Origin: Bradyrhizobium erythrophlei
GTDB lineage: Bacteria > Pseudomonadota > Alphaproteobacteria > Rhizobiales > Xanthobacteraceae
DNA length: 64,000 nt
Direction of reading: 5' to 3'
Assembly: GCA_900129675.1 (NCBI GenBank)
Contig: FSRD01000002.1
Coordinates: 248,001 to 312,000, forward strand
Positions within the stretch are counted from its first letter, which is position 1. Each line of letters opens with the position of its first letter. The notes under the pieces were generated by a model that made no database searches, was not told the origin of the DNA, and was given only the letters and a program-made list of their open reading frames with translations. The position numbers and the translations under genes are program-made. Below, one piece after another: positions 54,385-62,535 of this stretch.

Positions 54385-54741
54385 GCGGACCTGAAGCCCT
54401 ATCCTGGCTGTGTGACGCGCACGACTGCGCCCGAAACACGCCTCTCGGGAAAGTGCTGCATGCCTTCCGGCAAATTGATCCAGGAATGTTTGGTCTGTTC
54501 CCACACCGACAACGGTGGTGGAAAATCAGCGTCCGCAAATGCACCAACGGCAATACGTGGCGGCAAAAGCATGACTAGATCTCGCAACGCCAATGGAACC
54601 CAACTGCGCCCTTGCTGAGCCTGAGGCCGACGTGCTTGGATCGTGGGTGCCTAGATAAAGCCACGAACTCGAACGAGGCTTGTTGTTTTCGCGCATCACG
54701 CAAAACGATCAAATCGGTTTGCCCGAATCAGGGTGGGGAAC
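54385..54741. other. Gene-free interval after IS copy 1
   Basis: Begins with the right half of the family F insertion site (GCGGACCT). A 64-codon minus-strand frame at 54399-54593 lacks convincing coding signs. The remainder leads into the exported protein gene at 54742. Confidence 0.5.
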
Positions 54742-55182
54742 ATGAAGTTCGTAACGGGTTTGCTTGCGGCAGCTCTCTTGATTGCGGGTGTTGAGGCAAG
54801 TCATGCGGCGGTCCGCATTGCGGATGACCGGGGCGGTCGGATCGGAACCTATGTCACTAAATTTCAGCACCTGCGCTCATCCGGCGAATCCGTGATCATT
54901 GATGGGCTCTGTGCCTCGGCCTGCACCATCGTACTTGGTGCGGTCCCTCACGACAAAATCTGCGTAACTCCGCGCGCGACGCTCGGTTTCCATGCCGCGT
55001 ATGATTTCGGCGTCAACGGGCGCACCTTCACCGATCGCGAAGCAACCATGATGCTGTATTCGATCTATCCAACGCCGGTGCGGCGGTGGATTGCCGCGCG
55101 CGGAGGGTTGACACCTCAGATGATCTTCCTTCGTGGCAGGCAACTGCAGGCGATGTACCAACCGTGCTGGTCGATACGTTAG
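54742..55182 (+). CDS. Exported ClpP/crotonase-like protein (COG3904-type)
   Basis: Protein of 146 aa with a signal peptide (FVTGLLAAALLIAGVEASHAA). The mature part holds IDGLCASACTIVLGAVPHDK and VTPRATLGFHAAYDFG. The Ser in SACT and the His in GFHA are placed as in periplasmic proteins of the ClpP/SppA-like fold. Proteolytic activity is not established for this group. It ends LQAMYQPCWSIR, close to the usual end of relatives. A GTG three codons earlier is an alternative start. Confidence 0.65.
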   Translation: MKFVTGLLAAALLIAGVEASHAAVRIADDRGGRIGTYVTKFQHLRSSGESVIIDGLCASACTIVLGAVPHDKICVTPRATLGFHAAYDFGVNGRTFTDREATMMLYSIYPTPVRRWIAARGGLTPQMIFLRGRQLQAMYQPCWSIR

Positions 55183-55583
55183 AATCGGCTGGATGCGGCT
55201 CCAAGTCGGCGCAGTCACGCGGGCCGCATCGGCGCTTGCGCGAATACAATGGATTACTGCCGGTCCATCGTATCGAACCTCGCCGCTCGCTTTGGCGCCT
55301 GCTGTGAAGGGTGGACCGGACATCGTCGGGGCGTGCGCCAGTCGACGCAAATGACCTGTTGGCGGACAATGGCCGCTCTGAAACGGGTTATCACCTTCCG
55401 TGCGGGCGTCTGGGATGGAACCGTCTGGCATGTGTCATATCTGTCTCACGCAGACGTATTTCCCCAAGGGGGGCTGTTCTGCCGCACTCTGGACGTATTC
55501 GCAGGTCGATGCTCACTCCTTGTTTTGGAGGGACTGTCAGCAGGTTGCTGTCTGTTCTTCTGACCAAAAGGAGACGTACCGTG
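55183..55583. other. Gene-free interval
   Basis: About 400 bp without a credible gene. A weak resemblance to family F (GGACATCGTCGGGGCG, GACGCAAATGACC) near 55313-55357 may be a decayed copy. The last 20 bp carry the AAGGAG ribosome-binding site of the next gene. Confidence 0.45.
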
Positions 55584-55766
55584 ATGAAAATTGTGACTGT
55601 TGCGTTTGCAACGCTTGGCATGATGGCTGCCGCGAGCGCTGCCGACCTCCCGCACCGACAGCCGGTGCCCGTCTATCCGCAAGCTCCTGTTGGCAAGATG
55701 CCGATTGGCAAGACCCCGATCGGGAAGACACCGATCGGCAAGACGCCCGTCGCGGCACGATACTGA
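55584..55766 (+). CDS. Short exported protein with GKTPI pentapeptide repeats
   Basis: A 60-aa product. The signal peptide KIVTVAFATLGMMAAASAAD is followed by a proline-rich segment and four near-identical pentapeptide units (GKMPI, GKTPI, GKTPI, GKTPV), encoded by 15-bp tandem repeats. AAGGAG is 9 nt upstream. The mature peptide of about 40 residues has no recognised function. Confidence 0.6.
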   Translation: MKIVTVAFATLGMMAAASAADLPHRQPVPVYPQAPVGKMPIGKTPIGKTPIGKTPVAARY

Positions 55767-55783
55767 CAGGCCTCGCTGAATCA

Positions 55784-56476
55784 GTGAACGGACGAAGCGT
55801 GGCCAATAGAGCGAGGAGACTATGCCGGCTTGGGGGATTCGCGCTGGCTGTTTTGTTGCCGTGCAATTTCCAATCGGCTTCCGCACGCGAGATCGACACT
55901 CGCGTCGGATCGGAACGCTTTACGTCCCAGGAACTCCTCAAGCGCACCGCTAACGCGAATGCGCTTGAGGCCCGTGAATCCAAACCGGCAGCACAGTCGA
56001 CGGCAAGGCTGGGATCAGCAAAGGGCCCGTACTACGTCGATTTCCGAGCCAGAACGGCCGCAAGCTGGGGCCACGCCTTCGTCTGGTATGGGAAGACGAG
56101 CGAGCGACAAGTTGAAGTCGCAGGCCTCACCCCTGCGGGAGACACCTTGGCTTATGTACTTGGTCACGTGACGTGGGTGCCGTCCGAGACCGGCGCAAGT
56201 TACGGCGATCTTGATCCGCAATACTTGACTGCGAGTTACCGAGTCTACTTGAGTGAGACAGACGCAAAAAGAGTTTTCGCCTATATCAAGAAGTTGCAGG
56301 CGACTACGCCGGTGTGGAACGCTGAAACGTTCAATTGCACAGGATTCATCGGCGACATCGCAGGTTTTATGGGATTGAAAGTTCCTAATCGCTGGCAGCG
56401 CCCTGAGAATTACGTCAACAGCCTCAAGGCGATGAATGGTGGGCGCCAGATGGTCCACCTGTCGTCAGAACAATAG
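55784..56476 (+). CDS. Exported protein with His/Cys pattern of permuted papain-like enzymes
   Basis: Protein of 230 aa starting at GTG (55784 or 55799). The hydrophobic segment RLGGFALAVLLPCNFQSASA is a probable signal peptide. The mature domain has SWGHAFVWYGKTSE with a histidine in the first strand, and later WNAETFNCTGFIGDIAGFMG with a cysteine at a helix start. A His-before-Cys order resembles circularly permuted NlpC/P60 (LRAT/DUF4105-like) proteins. The assignment is tentative. A family F repeat follows 63 bp after the stop. Confidence 0.6.
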   Translation: MNGRSVANRARRLCRLGGFALAVLLPCNFQSASAREIDTRVGSERFTSQELLKRTANANALEARESKPAAQSTARLGSAKGPYYVDFRARTAASWGHAFVWYGKTSERQVEVAGLTPAGDTLAYVLGHVTWVPSETGASYGDLDPQYLTASYRVYLSETDAKRVFAYIKKLQATTPVWNAETFNCTGFIGDIAGFMGLKVPNRWQRPENYVNSLKAMNGGRQMVHLSSEQ

Positions 56477-56538
56477 CTCGCGCCTGGCAAGATATAAGCC
56501 TGCCCTATCGGTTGCCATAGAGCGCATGAGTCAGCTGT

Positions 56539-56644
56539 TGGCACGTTTGAGACATGCTGACCGGCACTGACGTTGTCCGTTCTGCGGGGTGGACCGACGT
56601 GATCGGCGAGCAGTCAAAACGACGCGATTGACCCTTAGCGACAT
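56539..56644 (+). repeat. Family F intergenic repeat (copy 4, unoccupied)
   Basis: Runs from TGGCACGTTTGAGACATGCT through GTTGTCCGTTCTGCGGGGTG to GATTGACCCTTAGCGACAT, the intact form of the IS target. Confidence 0.7.
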
Positions 56645-56743
56645 CGACCAGCATTTCATGTTGCAGTAGCGAAGCCGGTTTCAGCCCTATCAAAATGCCC
56701 TTTAGTCGATACGATGCGGCGTCTTAAGCATAGGGGCCGGACA

Positions 56744-56860
56744 TGGAGGCAGGAATTTCTCGGTGTTCTGGGTAGTACGGTAGCCACTTGGTCGGTTGCC
56801 ACGCGCGCGCAGGAACGCGTTCGTCTGCGCAGAATCGGTGCTATCATGGAACAGCTGGGA
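56744..56860 (+). pseudogene. 5' remnant of an ABC substrate-binding protein gene
   Basis: Encodes RQEFLGVLGSTVATWSVATR then AQERVRLRRIGAIMEQ. This matches the twin-arginine-like leader and first strand of the substrate-binding protein at 59749 (RRDFITLLGGTAVTWPLAAR, AQQ). The similarity stops before the DUF1330 gene. The 3' counterpart is at 57444. Confidence 0.6.
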
Positions 56861-56919
56861 GCGCAGCACAGGTCTCGCCGTAGGGAGGAGACCATGAAAA
56901 AAATCCAAGGGAGGAGATC

Positions 56920-57303
56920 ATGAAAACAGCGTGGGCAACAGCATCGGCATTGCTGGCCGGCATTGCCATCGGAGCATTCGGCGTTCACGCGGTTGACGCA
57001 CAGAAACGGCCGCCGGCCTATGTCGTCGCCGACAATGAGGTCAACGATCAAGTCAACTACATGAAAGTGGTCGCGCCCGTCGCCGAAAAGACTACCGCAG
57101 AGGCTGGCGGACGCTTCCTCGCGCGGGGCAAGGCCGTTTCGCTGTTCGGTGAACCGCCGAGAGGACGCCTGGTCATTGTTCAGTTCGAGAACATGGACCA
57201 GCTGCAGAAATGGTGGAATAACCCCGAGTGGCAGGCGGCCCACAAGAAGGGTGAGCAGTACGCCAAGTTTCGCGACATGGCTATCGAGGGCGTGAGTCCG
57301 TAA
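56920..57303 (+). CDS. DUF1330 domain protein, exported
   Basis: Protein of 127 aa with a signal peptide or N-terminal anchor (ATASALLAGIAIGAFGVHAV) and a dimeric alpha-beta barrel domain: AYVVADNEVNDQVNYMKVV, RFLARGKAVSLFGEPPRG, RLVIVQFENMDQLQKWWNN and EWQAAHKKGEQYAKF. DUF1330 proteins have a ferredoxin-like fold and unknown function; the exported form is less common than the cytosolic one. GGGAGGAGATC precedes the ATG. It lies between two fragments of a decayed ABC substrate-binding protein gene. Confidence 0.85.
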   Translation: MKTAWATASALLAGIAIGAFGVHAVDAQKRPPAYVVADNEVNDQVNYMKVVAPVAEKTTAEAGGRFLARGKAVSLFGEPPRGRLVIVQFENMDQLQKWWNNPEWQAAHKKGEQYAKFRDMAIEGVSP

Positions 57304-57443
57304 GTCGGAGGGTGGCGGAGTGTCACCGGCTGCAGAGCCGTCGGACGACGGTTGGAATCGCGGCGTGACGTTAAGGGAAAAGATTCCCTTTCACCAAGTT
57401 CACCCGGCGAATCTCGCTACCGATATTGCGGCCGCGGTCGCTC

Positions 57444-57530
57444 GAACTTGTGATCAATCTCAAGACTGAGGCACTCGGCCTCACCGTGCCAGCCTCACTG
57501 CTCGCCCGTGCCCACGAGGTGATCGAATAA
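57444..57530 (+). pseudogene. 3' remnant of an ABC substrate-binding protein gene
   Basis: Encodes ELVINLKTEALGLTVPASLL, ARAHEVIE and a stop, the C-terminus of the same family as 59749-60722 (which ends ELIINLKTAKALGITVPLAL, SGRADELIE). There is no upstream frame. A family F repeat follows after 33 bp, as it does after the fuller copy. Confidence 0.75.
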
Positions 57531-57562
57531 GGACGCCGTTGCTGCGCGCCCGAGTCTCTTGT

Positions 57563-57630
57563 TGGCACGTTTGAGACATGCCGGCGGACTAGTCGGCGAT
57601 GTCCGGTCACGAGGGGAGCGGACCTCCGCG
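57563..57630 (+). repeat. Family F intergenic repeat (copy 5, 5' part only)
   Basis: TGGCACGTTTGAGACATGCC and GGCGATGTCCGGTCACGAGG match the 5' half of family F. The TGACCC end is missing. The rest of 57531-57694 has no gene. Confidence 0.65.
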
Positions 57631-57694
57631 GCGGCTTCAAGAGATGGCGCGCGTTCAGCTGAGCCATTGTTGAGGCGTTGCCGGCAAACTTGCG

Positions 57695-58345
57695 CTATCC
57701 GCGCCTGGTCCATCCCGGTGGACCCGGCGGCGGGACGGTTGCGGCAAAACTCGGCCGCGCCGCATGGGCGTCATAATAGGCGGCAAGATGACGCGCCGCG
57801 GACAACGCCTCGGCGCCTTCAGGCGCGAGCCTGACCCGCTCCAGGATCGGCATCAGATTGATGTCGGCAAAGGTGAATTGGTTGCCGACGAGATAACCGG
57901 TCTCTTCGACCGCACGATCGAGAATTCCCAATTGCTCGCGCACCGCCGGCAGTACCGCCTCGATCGCCGCGCGGTCCGGTCTTCCATCCAGCGTCTTCGC
58001 CGCGATATAGGCGTAGAGATAGGTGCGGATCAGGGTGCGGTCCATCACGGTGTTGACGAGCGAAACCCATTGCTCGACGAGCGTCGCAAGACGCGGATCA
58101 GACGGGAAGACAATGGGGCCTGCAAAGCTGCGGTCGAGATAGGTGGCGATCGCCTTCGATTCGAACAGCTCGACGTGGCCGTGGCGCAATACCGGCATTT
58201 TGCCGAGGGGATGAATGGCACGAAGCTCCGGTGAACCCAGTGTGGTCTCTTTGAGCGTATAGTCGATCCCCTTCTCCTCGCAGACCATGCGCACGACGCG
58301 CGTATAAGTCGATCGCGCAGAGCCGATAATTTCTGGTTTCGTCAT
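57695..58345 (-). CDS. Glutathione S-transferase family protein
   Basis: Cytosolic GST-fold protein of 216 aa. The N-terminal thioredoxin-like domain has IIGSARSTYTRVVRMVCEEK, the cis-proline region GKMPVLRHG and the glutathione-binding ESKAIATYLD. The C-terminal helical domain ends with YLVGNQFTFADINLMPIL, which includes the N-capping box. The residue at the catalytic position is Ser/Thr (ARSTYTR). Substrate unknown. AGGAGA lies 7 nt before the ATG. Confidence 0.9.
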   Translation of the reverse strand: MTKPEIIGSARSTYTRVVRMVCEEKGIDYTLKETTLGSPELRAIHPLGKMPVLRHGHVELFESKAIATYLDRSFAGPIVFPSDPRLATLVEQWVSLVNTVMDRTLIRTYLYAYIAAKTLDGRPDRAAIEAVLPAVREQLGILDRAVEETGYLVGNQFTFADINLMPILERVRLAPEGAEALSAARHLAAYYDAHAARPSFAATVPPPGPPGWTRRG

Positions 58346-58588
58346 GGCCACTCTCCTGGCTGATTGCAAGACAAGCCGCGGGCGCCTCGCAGTCCCTCAG
58401 GAACAGTCGAATCCGCTCGGGCCAGACCGACACCGCCTCGAAGAAAAATCTGGCGGCTGTGGGATTTGAGGGGCTTTGGATGCGATCGAACGAGAGGGCG
58501 CCGCCTAATTTACCTCCCAGGACGCATTGGAGAAACTGAGTGCCGCTGCCTGAGACGAACCGAAATTCCTGCCACCGACTTCCGGTTC
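58346..58588. other. Gene-free interval upstream of the GST gene
   Basis: No credible gene. It should hold the GST promoter. A family F repeat begins at its right end. Confidence 0.5.
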
Positions 58589-58697
58589 CGGCACGTTTGA
58601 GACATGCCGGCTAACGCCGGCAATGTCTGCTTTCTGGGCTATTTCGGAAGTCCCGTTTCAGGCTCGTCAGGACCGGCTTTGACCCGATTCGGACATT
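58589..58697 (+). repeat. Family F intergenic repeat (copy 6, full, unoccupied)
   Basis: CGGCACGTTTGAGACATGCC at the start and GCTTTGACCCGATTCGGACA (T) at the end. This is the best match to the inferred IS target TTTGACCC-N4-CGGACAT. Confidence 0.75.
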
Positions 58698-58791
58698 AGC
58701 CGTCGGGCGCGGAACGATTAAATGGCCGTCCTATCCGCGTGCGATGTTTGCATTTCCGTTTCCAGCAGGGCGCCGGATGTGACATCATTAA

Positions 58792-59484
58792 ATGACCAAG
58801 AGCTCCGGCGGATCGGCAGTAAGAGCGATGGGTCAGCAGGAGAGACACTCTCTGAACCTTATTGGCTTTGCCTTACCTGTTGCCGCTGCGTGGATGGGCT
58901 CGGCCTTCTGCGCGGCGCTCGGTCTGGCGGCTCTGACGCTTGCAACACTGGGACCGGGAGAGCACGGCACCCTCGTGGCACTAAAGGTAACCGCGCGGTT
59001 CTCGTTCCTGTTGTTTTGGCTGGCTTATGCCGCCGGAGCGATGACGACTTTATTCGGACCAGCTTTCGAGCCCCTTAAACGGTGCGGGCGTGAGTTTGGC
59101 CTCGCCTTTGCTTCAGCGCACCTGGTGCACCTCGGGCTTGTCGCGTGGCTCACTTACATTGGCCACGCGCCAGCTCGCGGGGTATTTCTTTTTTTTGGAG
59201 TCGCCGCCCTGTGGACCTACCTTCTTGTGTTGTTCTCGATCCCTCGTCTGCAAAAAGCGCTGGGGTCAAAGGGCTGGTGGTTCCTACGCGTGGTCGGGCT
59301 CAATTACATAGCCTATGCTTTTGCGACGGATTTTTTGGGATACCCGCAATTTGGCAGTTTCAAGTACTTGGTAGGATACTTGCCTTTTGCCGCTCTTTCC
59401 GTCGTCGGACCATTGTTATGTCTTGCCGCGTTCGTGCAACGCGCTGCATGGTTGCGGAAAACTTCTTCAAGACTAACCGGCTGA
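58792..59484 (+). CDS. Polytopic membrane protein, ferric-reductase-like
   Basis: Protein of 230 aa with about six hydrophobic segments: LIGFALPVAAAWMGSAFCAA, FSFLLFWLAYAAGAMTTLFG, FASAHLVHLGLVAWLTYIG, FFGVAALWTYLLVLFSI, VGLNYIAYAFATDFLG and VGYLPFAALSVVGPLLCLAA. Paired histidines in AHLVHLG could ligate haem as in ferric-reductase-like/MsrQ membrane domains, but the match is loose. There is no adjacent MsrP-type gene. The codon bias is weaker than in core genes, consistent with accessory DNA. Confidence 0.65.
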   Translation: MTKSSGGSAVRAMGQQERHSLNLIGFALPVAAAWMGSAFCAALGLAALTLATLGPGEHGTLVALKVTARFSFLLFWLAYAAGAMTTLFGPAFEPLKRCGREFGLAFASAHLVHLGLVAWLTYIGHAPARGVFLFFGVAALWTYLLVLFSIPRLQKALGSKGWWFLRVVGLNYIAYAFATDFLGYPQFGSFKYLVGYLPFAALSVVGPLLCLAAFVQRAAWLRKTSSRLTG

Positions 59485-59553
59485 TGGTCGCATTCACCTG
59501 GGACCATTCGAGGACGCGTTCGCACCTTGGCTACAATGATCGTACTTCCGGTT

Positions 59554-59662
59554 CTGGCACATTTGAGACATGCCGACCGCCACGATCAATGTCCGCTTCC
59601 GGTGGAAGACCGGAAAACATCTGCTCTGGTTGAGTATTTCGCATTTTGACCCTTCTCGGACG
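59554..59662 (+). repeat. Family F intergenic repeat (copy 7, unoccupied)
   Basis: TGGCACATTTGAGACATGCC at the start, AATGTCCGCTTCCGGTGGAA in the middle and ATTTTGACCCTTCTCGGACG at the end. Located 70 bp after the membrane-protein stop. Confidence 0.75.
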
Positions 59663-59748
59663 TCGGCGGCTAATTTTGCCGTGATGCAAAACACAGCGCT
59701 CAATTCAGAGACGTGGTAGGGTGTAGTCGCCTGCTTAAGGTGGCGACC

Positions 59749-60722
59749 ATGAAGCGACGCGACTTCATCACGCTTCTCGGTGGCACGGCGGTGACGTGGC
59801 CACTCGCCGCGCGCGCGCAGCAGCGTGCTATGCCGGTGATCGGCTTCCTCAGCAGTACATCGCCTCAAGTGTATGCGGTCCGTCTGCGCGCGTTCGCCCT
59901 GGGGCTGAAAGAGGAAGGATATATCGAGGGCCAGAACGTGGCTATCGAATATCGCTGGGCGGGGGACCAAGAAGACCGACTGCCGGTGCTCGCGGCCGAA
60001 TTGGTTCACCGTCAGGTCACCGTGATTGTGGCGGGCGGTAGTCCTGCGTCAGTGGCGGCAAAGGCGGCGACTGCCACAATTCCGATCGTGTTCGAGACAG
60101 CCAGTGACCCGGTCACGCTCGGCCTTGTAGCAAGCCTAAATCGGCCGGGCGGAAACTTGACGGGTGTGACCAATTTGAACGTCGAGGTAGGGCAAAAGCG
60201 GCTGCAGCTGCTGCGCGAATTGCTGCCTGCGGCAACCAACATTGCCGTCCTTGTCAATCCTTCCGCTCCGGCCATTACCGAGCAATTCATACGCGACCTG
60301 CAGGCGGCCGCTGCCCCCTCGGAATGCAGCTCAATGTTCTGCAAGCGAGCACCGATCGCGACCTGGATACGGTCTTTGCAGCATTCCGAGCCGACGCGCT
60401 CGTCATCGGCCCCTATCTATTCTTCAATTCGCGCAAGGAACAGCTTGGCGCACTGTCGCTCCGCCACGCGGTGCCCGCTATCTTCATTTATCGCCAGTTC
60501 GTCGCGGCCGGCGGCCTGATGAGCTACGGAGCCAATGAGGCGGAAAGTTACCGTCTGGTCGGCATCTACACCGGAAAAACTCTCACAGGAGCGAAGCCGG
60601 GTGATCTGCCGGTCCAAAGGGCGACCAAGGTAGAGCTGATAATCAACCTCAAGACTGCAAAGGCGCTCGGCATCACTGTTCCGCTCGCGCTAAGCGGCCG
60701 AGCCGACGAGCTGATCGAGTAG
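59749..60722 (+). pseudogene. ABC transporter substrate-binding protein, frameshifted
   Basis: Periplasmic binding protein of the tryptophan/tyrosine/urea-like ABC family so abundant in Bradyrhizobium. The leader RRDFITLLGGTAVTWPLAARA is Tat-like. The first 560 bp read normally (VIGFLSSTSPQVYAVRLRAF to IRDLQAAAA). At about 60314-60318 a run of five C residues shifts the frame; the downstream frame continues the family sequence (MQLNVLQASTDRDLDTVFAA to ADELIE). A three- or six-C run would restore it. The defect may be genuine or a sequencing error. Confidence 0.8.
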
Positions 60723-60755
60723 AAATGCAATTTGTGCGCTGCATGAGTCCGTTCA

Positions 60756-60855
60756 TGGCACGAAACGGACATGCCGGGTCGGTCGGACGATGTCTGCTCT
60801 TGAGGGTAGAACGGACATGCCGTTCAGGCGAGGCCACTTCCGTTTTTGACCCGGA
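60756..60855 (+). repeat. Family F repeat (copy 8), interrupted by IS copy 2
   Basis: TGGCACGAAACGGACATGCC to TTTTTGACCCGGA, after which the IS begins. The remaining ACGGACAT is found at 62441-62448 on the far side of the IS. Confidence 0.75.
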
Positions 60856-61297
60856 TGTATGGTCCGGCCGCGCGTTGCAAGAAGATTTCGTCGAATTGGC
60901 GGCGGCGGTCTTGCATCAATGTATCCGGCCTCTGATTGGAGCATGTGGTGCTCCGGGCCATCATGGATATCAGCGCGCGTGCGTTCTCATTAGCGGACAG
61001 GCCTCGATTGGGCCATTTGGGTCACCAGTGTTCGCACGCGCTCGGAAGACCGAACCTCCATCTCGTCTCATCCTCTCGCAGACCTCGGCTGGAAACTGTT
61101 GATAGGGTTACGTCATCGCTTGCTCCTCATGTCGCGCAGTTCCTTTGTTCGAGCCAAGGGCCGTTCCTTCGTCCCGGCCCGCAGAACGTCGATCGCGTCG
61201 CGCGCAGGGGCGGTCAAGGCCGGCCGTCGCGCTTGGCTTGCGGCGGGCGCCGGCGTTGCCAGGCCGCGCCTTGACCGCGCCGAGCACGGCGCGAGGA
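60856..61297 (-). ncRNA. Predicted guide (bridge/seeker) RNA region of the IS
   Basis: About 440 bp of non-coding DNA downstream of the transposase, kept nearly identical in copy 1 (52807-53248). In IS1111-type elements the RNA that directs insertion is encoded in this position. The exact RNA ends and guide loops were not resolved by eye; only the location is proposed. Confidence 0.4.
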
Positions 61298-62362
61298 TCA
61301 CGCGGGTCGGACGCCTGCATCGTCGGTCCTCGTCAGCTCGAAGGCGCGTCCTTTGGCCAGCACCGCCCAGGCGATCCGGGCAAGCTTGTTGGCGAGCGCG
61401 ATCGCCAGCACGTTGTGGTGCAACCGCCTCTTGGCGGCTTCGATCCAGGATTTGAGCCCGTAACGTTCCCAGTCCTTTATCCTGACCAGCACAACCCATG
61501 CCGCCTGCACGAACAGAACGCGCAGGTAGCGATTGCCGCGCCTCGAGATTTTTCCGAGGATCGTGCGGTCTCCCGTCGAGATCTGCTTGGGCACCAGTCC
61601 GAGCCAGGCGCCGAAGTCGCGGCCTTTGGAGAATACGTCTCCAGTGCCGATCGCGGCCACCATGGCGCTCGAAATGATCGGCCCGATGCCGGGTACCGTC
61701 ATCAGGCGCGAACATGCCTGATCCTGACGGGCCAGGGCTTCGATCTCGCCGGAGAGGCCATCGATGCGCTGATCCAGCCGGCGCCAGTCGCCTGCCAACT
61801 CCTCGATGACACGCAACATGCGGAGCGACAGGACATCGGTGCGCGTCGCAAGGATGGTGGGCAGTTCCGTGCGCAGGAAGCCGATCCCCTGACGCACGGC
61901 GATCCCGCGTTCCAGCATGAAGGCGCGAATCTGGTTGATGATGCCGGTGCGTTGCGACACCAGCCGCTCGCGCACCCGATGCAGCGCCTGCAGATCCAGT
62001 TGCTCCGCGGTCTTGGTCGCCACGAACTTCATCGTCGGGCGCTGCACGGCTTCGGCAATCGCTTCGGCATCATTGAAGTCGTTCTTCTGTCCCTTGCTAT
62101 AGGGGCGGACATATTTGGCCGGCATCAACCTGGCGTCGTGGCCAAGCGATGCGAGCTTGCGGCTCAGGTGATGGGCGCCGACGCAGGCTTCCATGCCGAT
62201 CAGGCAAGGTGGTATATTGGCGAGCCGCGCTTCCACTTGGCCACGCGACCACTTTTGCCGCAGCACGATGGCGCCGCGCGCATCGTGGCCCACGACGTGG
62301 AACGAGTTCTTGCCGATATCGATGCCGATCACGGCGATCGCGGTATTGGGTATCTGAGACAT
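61298..62362 (-). CDS. IS110-family transposase
   Basis: Recombinase of 354 aa. The N-terminal RuvC-like domain carries the DEDD tetrad at Asp15 (VIGIDIGKNSF), Glu58 (LIGMEAC), Asp95 and Asp98 (KNDFNDAEAI). A coiled-coil middle follows, then the C-terminal Transposase_20 domain with LMTVPGIGPIISSAMVAAIG and ISTGDRTILGKISRRGNRYL, which contains the catalytic serine region. Start at MSQIPNTAIAV; an upstream ATG at 62422 would reach almost to the inverted repeat. It acts with an element-encoded guide RNA in this family. Confidence 0.95.
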   Translation of the reverse strand: MSQIPNTAIAVIGIDIGKNSFHVVGHDARGAIVLRQKWSRGQVEARLANIPPCLIGMEACVGAHHLSRKLASLGHDARLMPAKYVRPYSKGQKNDFNDAEAIAEAVQRPTMKFVATKTAEQLDLQALHRVRERLVSQRTGIINQIRAFMLERGIAVRQGIGFLRTELPTILATRTDVLSLRMLRVIEELAGDWRRLDQRIDGLSGEIEALARQDQACSRLMTVPGIGPIISSAMVAAIGTGDVFSKGRDFGAWLGLVPKQISTGDRTILGKISRRGNRYLRVLFVQAAWVVLVRIKDWERYGLKSWIEAAKRRLHHNVLAIALANKLARIAWAVLAKGRAFELTRTDDAGVRPA

Positions 62363-62535
62363 GGCGTGCTCCTTGTCTTTGGCGCCCCTTGCCAGCTTCG
62401 CTTGCTGGCGGGGCAGGAGCACGGCCGGACCATCCCATTAACGGACATCGGGTCCGATCAATTTACGCCGTTTCTAACTCGCTGCCAGGTCGCAAGGTGT
62501 TAGACTGCAACGCATCGCAAAAAGGCGTGGTGCAG

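Larger units (their letters stand above)
60856..62440 (-). mobile_element. IS110-family (IS1111-like) insertion sequence, copy 2, intact
   Basis: A 1585-bp element. Boundaries are set by comparison with copy 1: shared sequence begins TGTATGGTCC and ends GGACCATCCCATTA. The 12-bp inverted repeats ATGGTCCGGCCG (60859-60870) and CGGCCGGACCAT (62422-62433) lie 3 bp and 7 bp inside the ends, the layout reported for the IS1111 subgroup. No target duplication. The long non-coding part is 3' of the transposase, again as in IS1111. Confidence 0.95.

Noticed and set aside
54399..54593. A 64-codon minus-strand frame after IS copy 1
   Set aside because: No recognisable family, no clear ribosome-binding site, and located in sequence that looks decayed.
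61145..62503. A 452-codon plus-strand frame in IS copy 2
   Set aside because: Antisense of the IS110 transposase; the matching frame is broken by the same 7-bp change in copy 1.
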